Shown piece by piece: positions 55,591 through 64,000 of a stretch of DNA of 64,000 nt. The stretch spans positions 90,713,784-90,777,783 of the forward strand of contig NC_072893.1 of the NCBI RefSeq assembly GCF_027943255.1, written 5' to 3'. How positions within the stretch are numbered: the first letter of the stretch is position 1; each line of letters opens with the position of its first letter. Under the pieces are notes generated by a model that was not told the origin of the DNA, ran no database searches, and saw only the letters and a program-made list of their open reading frames with translations. This DNA is from Anastrepha obliqua. Its lineage: Eukaryota; Arthropoda; Insecta; Diptera; Tephritidae. The position numbers and the translations under genes were made by a program.

Positions 55591-56620
55591 TCAAGCTTTA
55601 ATAATATCTATCACACTTATGTATTATTGTATCTTAATCTGCGTTGCACAGTGTGCTTTTTTAGTCATCTGAGTGCTGGATCGTTTATTACTTTTGAACA
55701 GATGCGTGCTTTTTTCTTTTGCATGTGATTTTTTGTGGATTATTTCTAAACTTCCTGGATTCTAAAATACTCAAAAATATCTCATACAGGGCGTTTTCAA
55801 ACGGTGGGTTGGAAATTGGAAAGTTATGAAAACTGCTTAATTTAAGTTCTCTTAAAATACCGTGTTTGTACAGCTACATTTTTTTCATGTACGAAAAAAA
55901 AATAGTCGGTAAATTTAAAAATGTAAAAATGTATATGTCCAAGTTTTTTTGTTGAAATTTCGTTTGGTGTTTTTCTGTGTATTGTAAAAATAAAGCATTT
56001 ATATATATTTTGTAAAATAACAGTTTAAGTAACTAACAGATTTGAAATAATAGAGGATGGCGCAAAATGAATCACCCTATAAGAATAGTATTAATTTTGC
56101 TGCAGTATACTGCAGACAGTTGCAGTTTGTAAACAAGCAAGCAATGGGGTGCGAAAAGGTCAAAATAAATATTTCCATCCCTCAAAATAATTTCTTATGT
56201 AGTAATAAAGTGAATCATAAACAAAATTGGAAGATTAATTTTGCACCACCTTGTATATAAGCTAATTTCGCAAGCCTATATTTGAATGTTCTTTGCAATA
56301 AGAGTATTAGAGGAAGCCACCAGCATGTTTAAAAAGCCTATGGGCTTACTCTTTCTGCTCATTTTTTCAAGTGATTTAGACGAAAGAATTCAATTTATAA
56401 AAAAGAAGTGATATTCTGTTATATTTTAGAATTAAATTAAAAATGCAGAACTGTTCCAGGTATCTGTAGCACCAATATAATTTATTACAAAGACTGGGTA
56501 TGAATACTTTGCAAAACTTAAAAAAAGTGCAGACAAAAAAGTCAAAAAAGTTCAGAAACCCAAAAAAACCCCGATATACTGGAATTTATTCTTAAAATTT
56601 TCGAGTAAATATCGCCGATG
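55591..56620. other. Noncoding stretch
   Basis: No recognised gene. The 67-residue frame at 56057-56260 shows no motif. Confidence 0.4.
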
Positions 56621-56949
56621 GTTGCTGTTGTAATAGTAGCAATAATAAACCCTATCAGTGCAATGTAAATCACCGGTCTCCTTTGTCAACTAACAGTAGA
56701 CCCAAGAGACTTGTTGTTCCGACAGGTTGGGTCCAGAGGGAGAGGGGTATTAGATGAGTGGGTTAGATGGAGCATGTACCGTGTGGTCAGTGCCGTGCGG
56801 GGTGCTGGACAAATGTTTGGTATGCCGAAGTCAATTCTGGAAAGGTAGGAGTTGAACCTGCTACACTATCCAGTACGTAGTTGTGCCCATCGGTGGTTGC
56901 TCATACGTCCCGGTTGTTCGATCAGAGTGCAAACAAAAACGAGAGATCT
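56621..56949. other. GC-richer unassigned block, probable repeat
   Basis: A compositionally distinct block begins GGTTGCTGTTGTAATAGTAG and contains CCGACAGGTTGGGTCCAGAG and GTGCCGTGCGGGGTGCTGGA. No coding capacity is evident. Such GTTGTTGTAG-initiated blocks look like interspersed repeats, but no second copy is visible here. Confidence 0.3.
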
Positions 56950-56956
56950 ATTATAC

Positions 56957-57272
56957 GACCAGCCGAATGGGTTGGTGCGCGACTTCCATTCGGAATTCAC
57001 AGAGAGAACGTAGGTTCGAATCTCGGTGAAACACCAAAATTAAGAAAACATTTTTCTAATAGCGGTGGCTCTCGGCAGGCAATGGCAAACCTCCGATTGT
57101 ATTTCTGCCATGAAAAAGCTCCTAATAAAAAATATCTGCCATTCGGTGTCGGCTTGAAACTGTAGGTCCCTCCATTTGTGGAACAACATCAAAACACACA
57201 CCACAAATAGGAGGAGAAGCTCGGCCAAACACCCAAAAAGGTTCAAGAGCCAATTATATATATATATTATAT
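56957..57272 (+). mobile_element. tRNA-derived SINE, near full length
   Basis: It has the head AGCCGAATGGGTTGGTGCGC, the B box GTAGGTTCGAATCTCGG, AAATATCTGCCATTCGGTGT, CTGTAGGTCCCTCCATTTGT and GGAGGAGAAGCTCGGCCAAA, ending GAGCCAATTATATATATATA. A 10-bp direct repeat with one mismatch (ATTATACGAC at 56950 and ATTATATGAC at 57266) may be its target duplication. Confidence 0.92.
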
Positions 57273-58481
57273 GACACTAACATAGCTGCTTGCACAAAAA
57301 GCTGGAGTTTATGTGCATAAACAGATGCCTATTTTTTAATGAAATTTCAATATTTTTACACCTTATTGTAACACCTTTATGTTATCATATTATATATATA
57401 TAAGACCTTCTAAAAACAGAAGGCTGCACTTTTCATATTTTTAACGAAATAATTCGCCTCTTCTGTTTCACTTTGCATAACTACTTGCGGACTTAGTTCC
57501 ATGAAGTTGGTCAATAAATTTAATATTAAGCGATGTTAAAACTCAAGCGAAAGTTAAAACTCAAAACCCCAATGAAAAAATATACTAGCCAAACTGCAAT
57601 GATATTTAAAAATTTTCTTACATGAAGTAAAAAGATTTCGTTTCAAATATTTACTTAGCTTGTTTTAACAAATTTTTGAAAACATGCATTGCAGTTTTGT
57701 TTTTGGAGTAATTTCAAAGGAAATATCTCCAAAAATATTAAATATGCAAGGAAGATAAGACCAAATTCAATAAATTCAGTAAATTTCCAGTAGAAAACTA
57801 TACTGAATATAAAAATCAAACACCGTGGTTTTATCCCATTCAAGCGCCCTGAAAAAGTACACAGTGAAACTTTTGAATTAAAATTAGCTGTTGCTTTTAG
57901 TTACCTTTATATATAAAAATCTCATTAAATCTCCGAAAATGCCCATCTGCGGAGAGCTATTCTTCATATACATAAATACGTATGCTTATTTGATAGAGAA
58001 ATGAGAAGCCCACCATCACTTAAAATTAAAAAAATACCACTCTCACTAAACATTTAATGGTAATGAAAGAAAAAATGCCCGTTTCTAAGTATTTTGATTA
58101 TAATTTTTTATCTTCAAAATTTCATTCAAAAAAGTTCTTCCTCCAAAAATGTTTAATACATTTTTGCACCGCTATGACCTGATTTCACCGAAGCGGATTG
58201 TTAAATATTAGGTTTCACTAAGCGATAAATTCAAGAAGAATTTTGTCCATTATCAACAAACTTTTAAATAGGCTCAGTGAAGTTGCAATTTTCGACGCAA
58301 AAATTGTTTATGTTAATGAAATCGACTTTTAAATACAACATTCGTCATCTGAAGAACTGATTTTTTTCGAATCAATCTACACTGTTATTTTAAACTTAAT
58401 TGATAGAACTGGAATACCATCACATATACAAGAATTGTGATTGGTTCGCCAATAATTCTGTTTCGCAATTTAAACCCAGCT
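57273..58481. other. Noncoding stretch
   Basis: AT-rich. A short hairpin CCTTCTAAAAACAGAAGG lies near 57405-57422. No gene or element was recognised. Confidence 0.4.
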
Positions 58482-58756
58482 AGCGGCCGACGTAGCCAAA
58501 TGGGTTGGTGCGTGACTACCATTCGGAGTTCAGAGAGGACGTAGGTTCGAGTCTCGGTGAAAAACCAAAATGAAGAAAAGAATTTTTCTAATAGCGGTCG
58601 CCCCTCGGCAGGCAGCGACGAACCTCCTAGTGTATTTCTGCCATGACAAAGCTGCTCATAAAAAATATCTGCCGTTTGGAGTCAGCTTGAAACTATAGGT
58701 CCCTCCAACTGTGGAACAACATCAAGACGCACAGGTGTACGCGCCAATATATAAAT
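58482..58756 (+). mobile_element. tRNA-derived SINE with short tail deletion
   Basis: It has the head GCGGCCGACGTAGCCAAATG, the B box GTAGGTTCGAGTCTCGG, GCGGTCGCCCCTCGGCAGGC, ATATCTGCCGTTTGGAGTCA and CATCAAGACGCACAGGTGTA, ending CGCGCCAATATATAAAT. The ACCACAAATAGGAGGAGG to GGCCAAACACC segment of the other copies is missing. Confidence 0.92.
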
Positions 58757-60345
58757 TATGCAACGTCACATGCTTTGTTGTGAAAAGTGCTCACCGAAAA
58801 TGTTATTGAAGGAACTATTTCGTAGGACATTTTTATAGGAGAAATCGTTCGGTTATTCCAATCATGGAACCTCTTCATATTGGCAAAAGACGGCTTAACT
58901 AGAGATTTTGTTTCAAAATTGGCACCACAAAAAATTTAAATTCATTACTGTAACTTTAACAAAAATATTGTTTAGACTTAAAAATTAACTCTTATACAGG
59001 AAATTTAAAATAATTGTTTACACTAAAAATCATTAGAATATTTGATGTAATATAATTAGAATAAAATATGTAATAAAAACTGAATCTTCGTATACCATGG
59101 TATACCATGATATTCATATGGCAATCTCGTAAATTCCTCTGCAATTTTATGGAATTCTTTAACGAAATATTTAACTGGCTTCATGTTGAACAGTCGTAGT
59201 CTATTCTCTGCATATTTATTCATACTTACATTTTAAAGCGTTATCAACGGAAATGTGGCCGACTAAACACCATTCAATATTATCCATTATGCTGGCTAAT
59301 GTTTGAACCGAAACCAGATGTGATTTTTTTTCTATCATACTGGGCAATATTCTCAGTACTTTCTGTAAATTCTGAAACGACAAATCTCGATGTTGCATAT
59401 GACCTGCCTATGTATCCTGCGTATTTCAAATGCATGAAACACCTGACAACAGCGAAACGAGATAAGGGGTGATCTACAAAAATGCGATCTGCATAGAAGG
59501 CGATGTGTAGCAGAAAAATATATGCCTGCGTCTATCAGTTATAACAATTGTTTTTTTTTTTTTTTTTGTACTTACTTTATTTGCAATCTGTCATGTTAAC
59601 ATTCAGCAAATGTGAGAAATTTTTACAAGTAGCAGAATATAATTATTATTATATAATTAATAAATTTGTTTATTTATTCGATTAACTAAACGGCGAATTC
59701 TTACTGACTATAAAACAAAAGTATTTAAAACGAATTAAAAGACCTACTAAACGGGCTATGTAATACAGCACAGGGTAGAGACGGATCGAGATTTGGAGCA
59801 TTGTTTTAGTTTCAATAGCCTTTTCATCAAGAGAGCATACTTTACGTAGTTAGATTTTGAGAAAATTACTTTAAAAAAATATCACTACGTACATGACACC
59901 TTGAAACATTAAAAGGCAATTATCTTGAGAGAGTTAGAAACAACAGCACCACTCAAGACGCTGGCAATAAAAGACCAAGCAAGACAGGCTCAGGCTGCTC
60001 AGTGTATTTAAGTGTAGATGTAGAGATTCATACGAAGGAAAATTTTACTAGAATTGCTTCGAGGTAAGAAGTTGAGCGATTTTGTTTCTTTATTTTCATT
60101 ATTGGTTATTAGTTTATAAAAATGTAGAATTAGAAGTTTACGGTTAGTTGATGAGATTAGGAACTTAGTTGAAAAGTCGCTGCGGTACCGGGTTTTGGGT
60201 TTAAAATCGTTTGATATTGTCAAGTTTCGAAGTTTTAGTGGAATTCCAATTTTTTATTTATTCTTTTTATTTTCTTTTTTTTCCTACTCTTCCTTTGCGT
60301 TGTTATGTTATCATTCCGAACAGATGCCCGTGCCCTTTTCATATA
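58757..60345. other. Noncoding stretch
   Basis: AT-rich with a T-run at 59551-59567. No supported gene or element. Confidence 0.4.
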
Positions 60346-61233
60346 TAGCGTTTTTTCAGTAGGTGCGCTTCAACTTTTTTCCGATAGGGAGGGCGAACGA
60401 GGCAATATTTTTTTATTTTTCGCTTGTCATTTGTAAACTTCAATAGCATACATTTCATCATGGAACGCTACACACTTAAGCAACGATTGCAAATCGTGTA
60501 AATTTTTTATGAAAATAATAGTTCTGTTGCTGCTACTTTAAGAGCATTAAATCATCTTCAGTGATGAAGCTCACTTTTGGCTCAATGGCTTTGTCAACAA
60601 GCAAAATATGCGTTACAGGGCAGAAAGCAATCCACACGTGATTCATGAGGCACCGTTGCATCCCGAAAAAATCACTGTTTGGTGCGGTTTACATGCCGGC
60701 GGCGTAATTGGCCCATATTTTTTCGTTGACGAGAACGATCGCCACGTTACTGTGAATGGAAATCGATACCGCGACATGATAAACGATTATTTTTGGCCGC
60801 AATTGAATGGTATGGACTTAGACGACATGTGGTTTCAACAGGACGGGGCCACAAGCCACACAGCACACGCTACAATTGATTTGTTGAAGAGTAAGTTCGA
60901 TGAGCGCATTATTTCCAGAAATGGACCGGTCGAATGGCCACCGCGCTCGTGTGATTTGACGCCTCTAGATTATTTTCTTTGGGATTGTGTGAAGTCATTG
61001 GTCTACAGTAACAAGCCGGCGACGATTTGTGAGCTCAGAGCCAATATTGAACGCGAAATTGCTGGAATTTCGGCCGATTTATGCAAAAGAGTGGTCGAAA
61101 ATTGGGTTCAACGATTGGACTTCGTAAAACGTGCACGCGGTGGTCATGCAAAAAAAATCGAATTTCGAAAAAAATCAAACCGTTTGTGTTTTATTCAAAA
61201 AAAAAGTTGAAGCTCTTTTACTGAAAAACGCTT
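60346..61233 (+). mobile_element. DD41D (rosa-like) element with TIRs, deleted
   Basis: The left GCGTTTTTTCAGTAGGTGCG (60348-60367), then CTTCAACTTTTTT, matches the inverse of the right end: GCGTTTTTCAGTAAAAGAGC, then TTCAACTTTTTT. There are small indels and a few mismatches over about 32 bp. TA flanks are present. The length is about 890 bp, reduced by loss of the DNA-binding domain coding sequence. Confidence 0.88.
60460..61210 (+). pseudogene. DD41D transposase, catalytic domain intact, N-terminus deleted
   Basis: The gene begins MERYTLKQRLQIV*, then VFYENNSSVAATLRAL-like sequence with an early stop, and loses about 100 codons. It resumes near 60555 at IFSDEAHFWLNGFVNKQNMR (first Asp at 60563-60565). 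From there one frame is open to 61210, with VTVNGNRYRDMINDYFWPQL, MWFQQDGATSHTAHATIDLL (second Asp), WPPRSCDLTPLDYFLWDCVK (third Asp) and VQRLDFVKRARGGH. There are 41 residues between the second and third Asp, which defines DD41D (rosa). All catalytic residues are kept, but the paired helix-turn-helix DNA-binding region is missing. A start at 60608 would give a 200-residue protein lacking the first Asp. Confidence 0.92.
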
Positions 61234-62380
61234 TATATGTCTTAGTTGTATAGACTTAATTGTGAGTGCAATCACCTCGCTCAATTGCATTTTTTTTACG
61301 TATATCCAAGTATACAATATATCATTGTTTCATGAAATCTCACAGCTTCGCCATAGTTGATATTTCGATTGGAATCACATCATTTATAGTCCATTCACAT
61401 CATTCATATAATTATGATTCTTGGCATGATGTGCAGAATTGATTGCAGCTGTCAAAGTAACATCCATTTTTATTGCTATGTCCTAGTATATTTGTGTGTG
61501 CATGTAAATGTGTACACATGGATTTGTAGGAGTGTGTTAAAACTGAGTATATGGTTGGCTTGCAATTATATTTTTTTGCACTTTGTCTTTCACTCCCTTC
61601 TTGCGAAAGAATGAGAGACTTTTGAAACGCATACTTTATATGTAACGCCACCGTAGAGCAAATTAAATTCCAAAGAAAATTGCAGCAATAATTTGTATTG
61701 TTAAGTGTTCCTTTCTCATCCTGCTTTATATGCAGTAACCGGATTTTTTACATTTTCAGTCTGTGCATGTAGGAAATTGCTCATACGTCACGTTGTCCAA
61801 TACCATATAACGCTATTTTCATGACACATGCAATAAACAAGGGCAACAGCAGTTGAAAAGTGAAACGCAAGGTGTGAGAAATTGTCAATAAAAGAGTGAT
61901 TAAAAGACAATGAATGTAAATGAAGTTAAAGTATAAAAGTTCAGAAGACGCTTCAGCAAACTACTTTTCTTTATAGCGCAGGCTAAAAACCGTAATACAG
62001 TAGAAGCTTTAGTACGGTGAGTTTTGCAGCATAGTACAAATTTAAGAGTGTGGATTTTAATCGAATTTATCGAATATTATTATGAATCATTCTACATACT
62101 TACTATTCATAACCATTGCTTGTAGCAAGAGTTAAAAAAACTCCTATTGATTTGCCCGAAGTTGCTTTTTACATTTAAAGTTTATCCGCTTTTTGTACGG
62201 CTATTTTTATTTTTCACGTTTTTAAATGAATAAACTATTTTCAATAAATCTGGAAAGACATCATAACCTTATTGTCAAGAGGTGATACCAAATCGGAAAT
62301 TCGAATATGAGTGCCCGCAACTATGGTCTCGAACTTTTTTCGGATTATTTACTATGAAATTATTAAGAATAAGTTATTCT
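61234..62380. other. Noncoding stretch with a possible promoter
   Basis: No coding exon was seen. A TATA box followed by a splice-donor-like site at 61932-62022 is listed separately. Confidence 0.4.
61932..62022 (+). promoter_or_regulatory. Possible TATA promoter and noncoding first exon
   Basis: TATAAAAG at 61932-61939 is followed about 30 bp downstream by pyrimidine-rich CTACTTTTCT (possible start region). At 62017 comes GTGAGT, a consensus 5' splice donor (context TACG/GTGAGT). The layout would fit a short untranslated first exon of a host gene running rightward out of the window. Each element alone is common by chance. Confidence 0.25.
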
Positions 62381-62393
62381 GATAACATTAATA

Positions 62394-62450
62394 ATCCCAC
62401 GTGCAGCAGGCCAAAGCTCACAAAGAGCTGTAGCGCCAAAAGATGATGAT
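62394..62450 (+). mobile_element. 57-bp retro-insert (LINE 3' end) with 13-bp TSD
   Basis: Perfect direct repeats GATAACATTAATA (62381-62393 and 62451-62463) flank 57 bp that ends AGCTGTAGCGCCAAAAGATG, then ATGAT. The repetitive GAT tail and long duplication mark it as an extremely 5'-truncated target-primed insertion, most likely of an RTE-like LINE or its SINE. Confidence 0.75.
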
Positions 62451-62573
62451 GATAACATTAATAGAGCTATGAGCTATTAATCTATGAAAATTCCCAAGAA
62501 GTCATTTCTTTCACAACGTCACTTGGTATATATAAAATTAATCCCCCTATCCGAAAGTTTATTAGTTTTGTAT

Positions 62574-63492
62574 TAGGTGCGCAACTAAGTTCTCGCTGTT
62601 TTTTTGATGAAAATACAACTTTATTCTGAAAAAATGGTTACAAGTGAATCATTGGAAATATTGCCCATCGCTGGCTATTATTTTCCCCCATCTTTCTGCT
62701 AGATCTCGTAAACCGTCGCGGTAAAACTGTTCATCTTTTGAGGCTATCCACGGATCAAGTCATTTTTTGATGTCTTCATATGAATGGAACTACTGGTCAG
62801 CTAGACCATGTGCCATCGATCGGAACAGGTGATACTCGGACGGCGCGATATCTGGAGAATATGGGGGGTGGGGTAGGATTTCCCATTTCAATTTTTCCAG
62901 GTAGGTTTTAACGGATTTGGCAACGTGAGACCGAGCGTTGTCATGCTGTAGAATCACTTTTTCATGCCTCTCCGTGCATTGCGGCCGCTTCTCGCGCAGT
63001 GCTCGGCTCAATCACATCAATTAAAGTCGATACCGATCCCCTGTGATGGTTTCGCTTGGTTTTAATAATATAATAATAAATAACACCAACTTGGTTCCAC
63101 CAAATACATAGCATAACCTTCGCAGCGTGAATATTCGGCCGAGGCGACGATGTAGAAGCATAACCGGGCAGTCCCCATGACTTTATTTTCTTTACATTAC
63201 TGAAACAAGCTCTTCTTGCGTTTGACATGGATCCTCATTGAGCAATGCCTCCAATTCAGCGTCTTCGAAGGTTTTTGGTCTTCCTTCACGCGGACGGTCG
63301 TCAACATTAAAATCACCGTCTTTGAAGCGACGGAACCAATCCGACACGTTGTTTCATTTAAAGCAGCATCTCCATAAACTTTTTGTAGCTCTCAACGCGC
63401 TTCAGCCGCCATTTTTTTCGAATGAAAGATTAAGATCAACACTTCCCGCAAATGACGATTATTCGGCTCAAAATCATTTTCACAACCTAATA
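62574..63492 (-). mobile_element. Mariner element, deleted (cecropia-like)
   Basis: The left end TTAGGTGCGCAACTAAG (near 62574) and the inverse of the right end TTAGGTTGTGAAAATG (near 63492) share the initial TTAGGT. The right TIR and 5' untranslated region seem shortened. It contains the minus-strand transposase remnant at 62649-63485. The boundaries are approximate. Confidence 0.65.
62649..63485 (-). pseudogene. Mariner transposase with third catalytic Asp changed to Glu
   Basis: From the 5' side the minus strand reads ENDFEPNNRHLREVLILIFH, KKMAAEAR*, then EGRPKTFEDAELEALLNEDP and CQTQEELVSVM*. The central part with the first catalytic Asp is deleted. It resumes as KSWGLPGYASTSS- and MLCIWWNQVGVIYYYI-type segments, then LSRALREKRPQCTERHEKVI and LQHDNARSHVAKSVKTYLEK (second Asp). 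The third motif is PPYSPDIAPSEYHLFRSMAH. The third catalytic position is Glu (codon complement 62835-62837) where mariners have Asp, at the normal 34-residue spacing. It ends DEQFYRDGLRDLAERWGK and SDGQYFQ* at 62649 after two more stops. The wording fits the cecropia subfamily. Confidence 0.85.
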
Positions 63493-64000
63493 AATTGCGG
63501 CATACAAACAGACAAGCAATGGAGCAGGTAAAGGTCTAAACAAAAATTTCCAACACTTAAAGTTATTCAAAATCAAAATTAAATAATTAATTTTTGATAT
63601 TAAGGGGGAAGTCTGCTGTGAATTTTTAAAAAAATCGAAACTAAACAAAAAAGAATCCACCATATTCATTGGCATGCTGACGTACTTTGATCACAGGTTA
63701 CAAATTGCCAACAAACCTCAATAAATATTTCATATTTACTCTAATCTTTCTAGAGCTTCCAGAGTTGTTAAAGGTTGAAATTAATTTAAATAACCGCAGC
63801 AAAAAAATTATAAAACAATAAAATAAAATATAAAATACTAAAAACAATTTTGCTTGGAAAAGGTTATTTTACTTTAAAGCATCCAAAAGGGATACCCTTC
63901 GAAAATAATTGCTTTGACTGCTTCAAATTTTGTGAGCGATATGCTTACCATCAATTCCAGTTGATCTTAGAACTTTTAACTTTTTGGTGCAGCTATGAAT
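63493..64000. other. Noncoding stretch to window edge
   Basis: AT-rich, with no recognised gene or element. Confidence 0.4.

Noticed and set aside
1..64000. LTR retrotransposons or integrated viral sequence
   Set aside because: I saw no long terminal repeats, no gag/pol/env-type motifs and no retroviral RT (YxDD in LTR context) on either strand.

Overview
The window looks like repeat-rich, AT-rich noncoding DNA of a higher fly, most likely a tephritid fruit fly or a close relative. This rests on three things. Single-copy stretches carry many TATG/CATA and CA/TG microsatellites and a few CAG-type (opa-like) runs. Tc1/mariner elements are abundant, including DD41D (rosa-like) types. Non-LTR retrotransposons are 5'-truncated in the insect manner. 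The species call is an inference. I found no host protein-coding gene, tRNA, rRNA or CRISPR array that I can defend.

Nearly everything recognisable is mobile-element debris. (1) Fourteen Tc1/mariner-superfamily remnants: seven DD34D mariners (7.2, 14.7, 29.3, 30.7, 34.8, 42.9 and 62.6 kb), three DD37D maT-like elements (4.3, 26.9 and 27.9 kb), three DD41D rosa-like elements (16.9, 46.9 and 60.3 kb) and one Tc1-like scrap (50.0 kb). All carry stops, frameshifts or deletions. The elements at 14741-16026 and 42888-44128 are near-identical copies of one family and the best preserved. (2) Fragments of RNase H-bearing LINEs (Jockey/LOA/R1-like) at 1-890, 8.95, 12.5, 20.7, 24.6, 46.6 and 51.9 kb, and an RTE-clade LINE at 0.9-1.97, 39.1-39.7 and 45.6 kb. 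(3) A tRNA-derived SINE family of about 310 bp, with at least twelve full or partial copies between 17 and 59 kb. Its 3' tail resembles the RTE 3' end, so the RTE is a candidate partner LINE. A second tRNA-like SINE candidate lies at 55.1 kb.

Layout: 0-2 kb, two LINEs on opposite strands; 2-10.5 kb, a maT-like element, a 200-bp MITE candidate, a mariner and a LINE scrap; 10.5-10.8 kb, a 20-bp-period minisatellite; 12.5-21.1 kb, LINE, mariner, DD41D, SINE and LINE pieces; 24.6-35.5 kb, the densest block, with LINE, two SINEs, two maT-like elements and three mariners; 37-47.8 kb, SINEs, RTE, mariner and a DD41D element nested in a LINE; 50-64 kb, Tc1-like scrap, SINEs, LINE, DD41D, a 57-bp retro-insert and a mariner. 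Between these lie long stretches (about 18-19, 32-34.7, 36-37, 40-42, 48-50 and 53-55 kb) of host-like noncoding sequence, probably intergenic or intronic.

No operon-like logic or new defence or metabolic system is visible. The most informative signals are the SINE family and its possible link to the RTE, the paired mariner copies, several perfect target-site duplications, the MITE candidate and the minisatellite.
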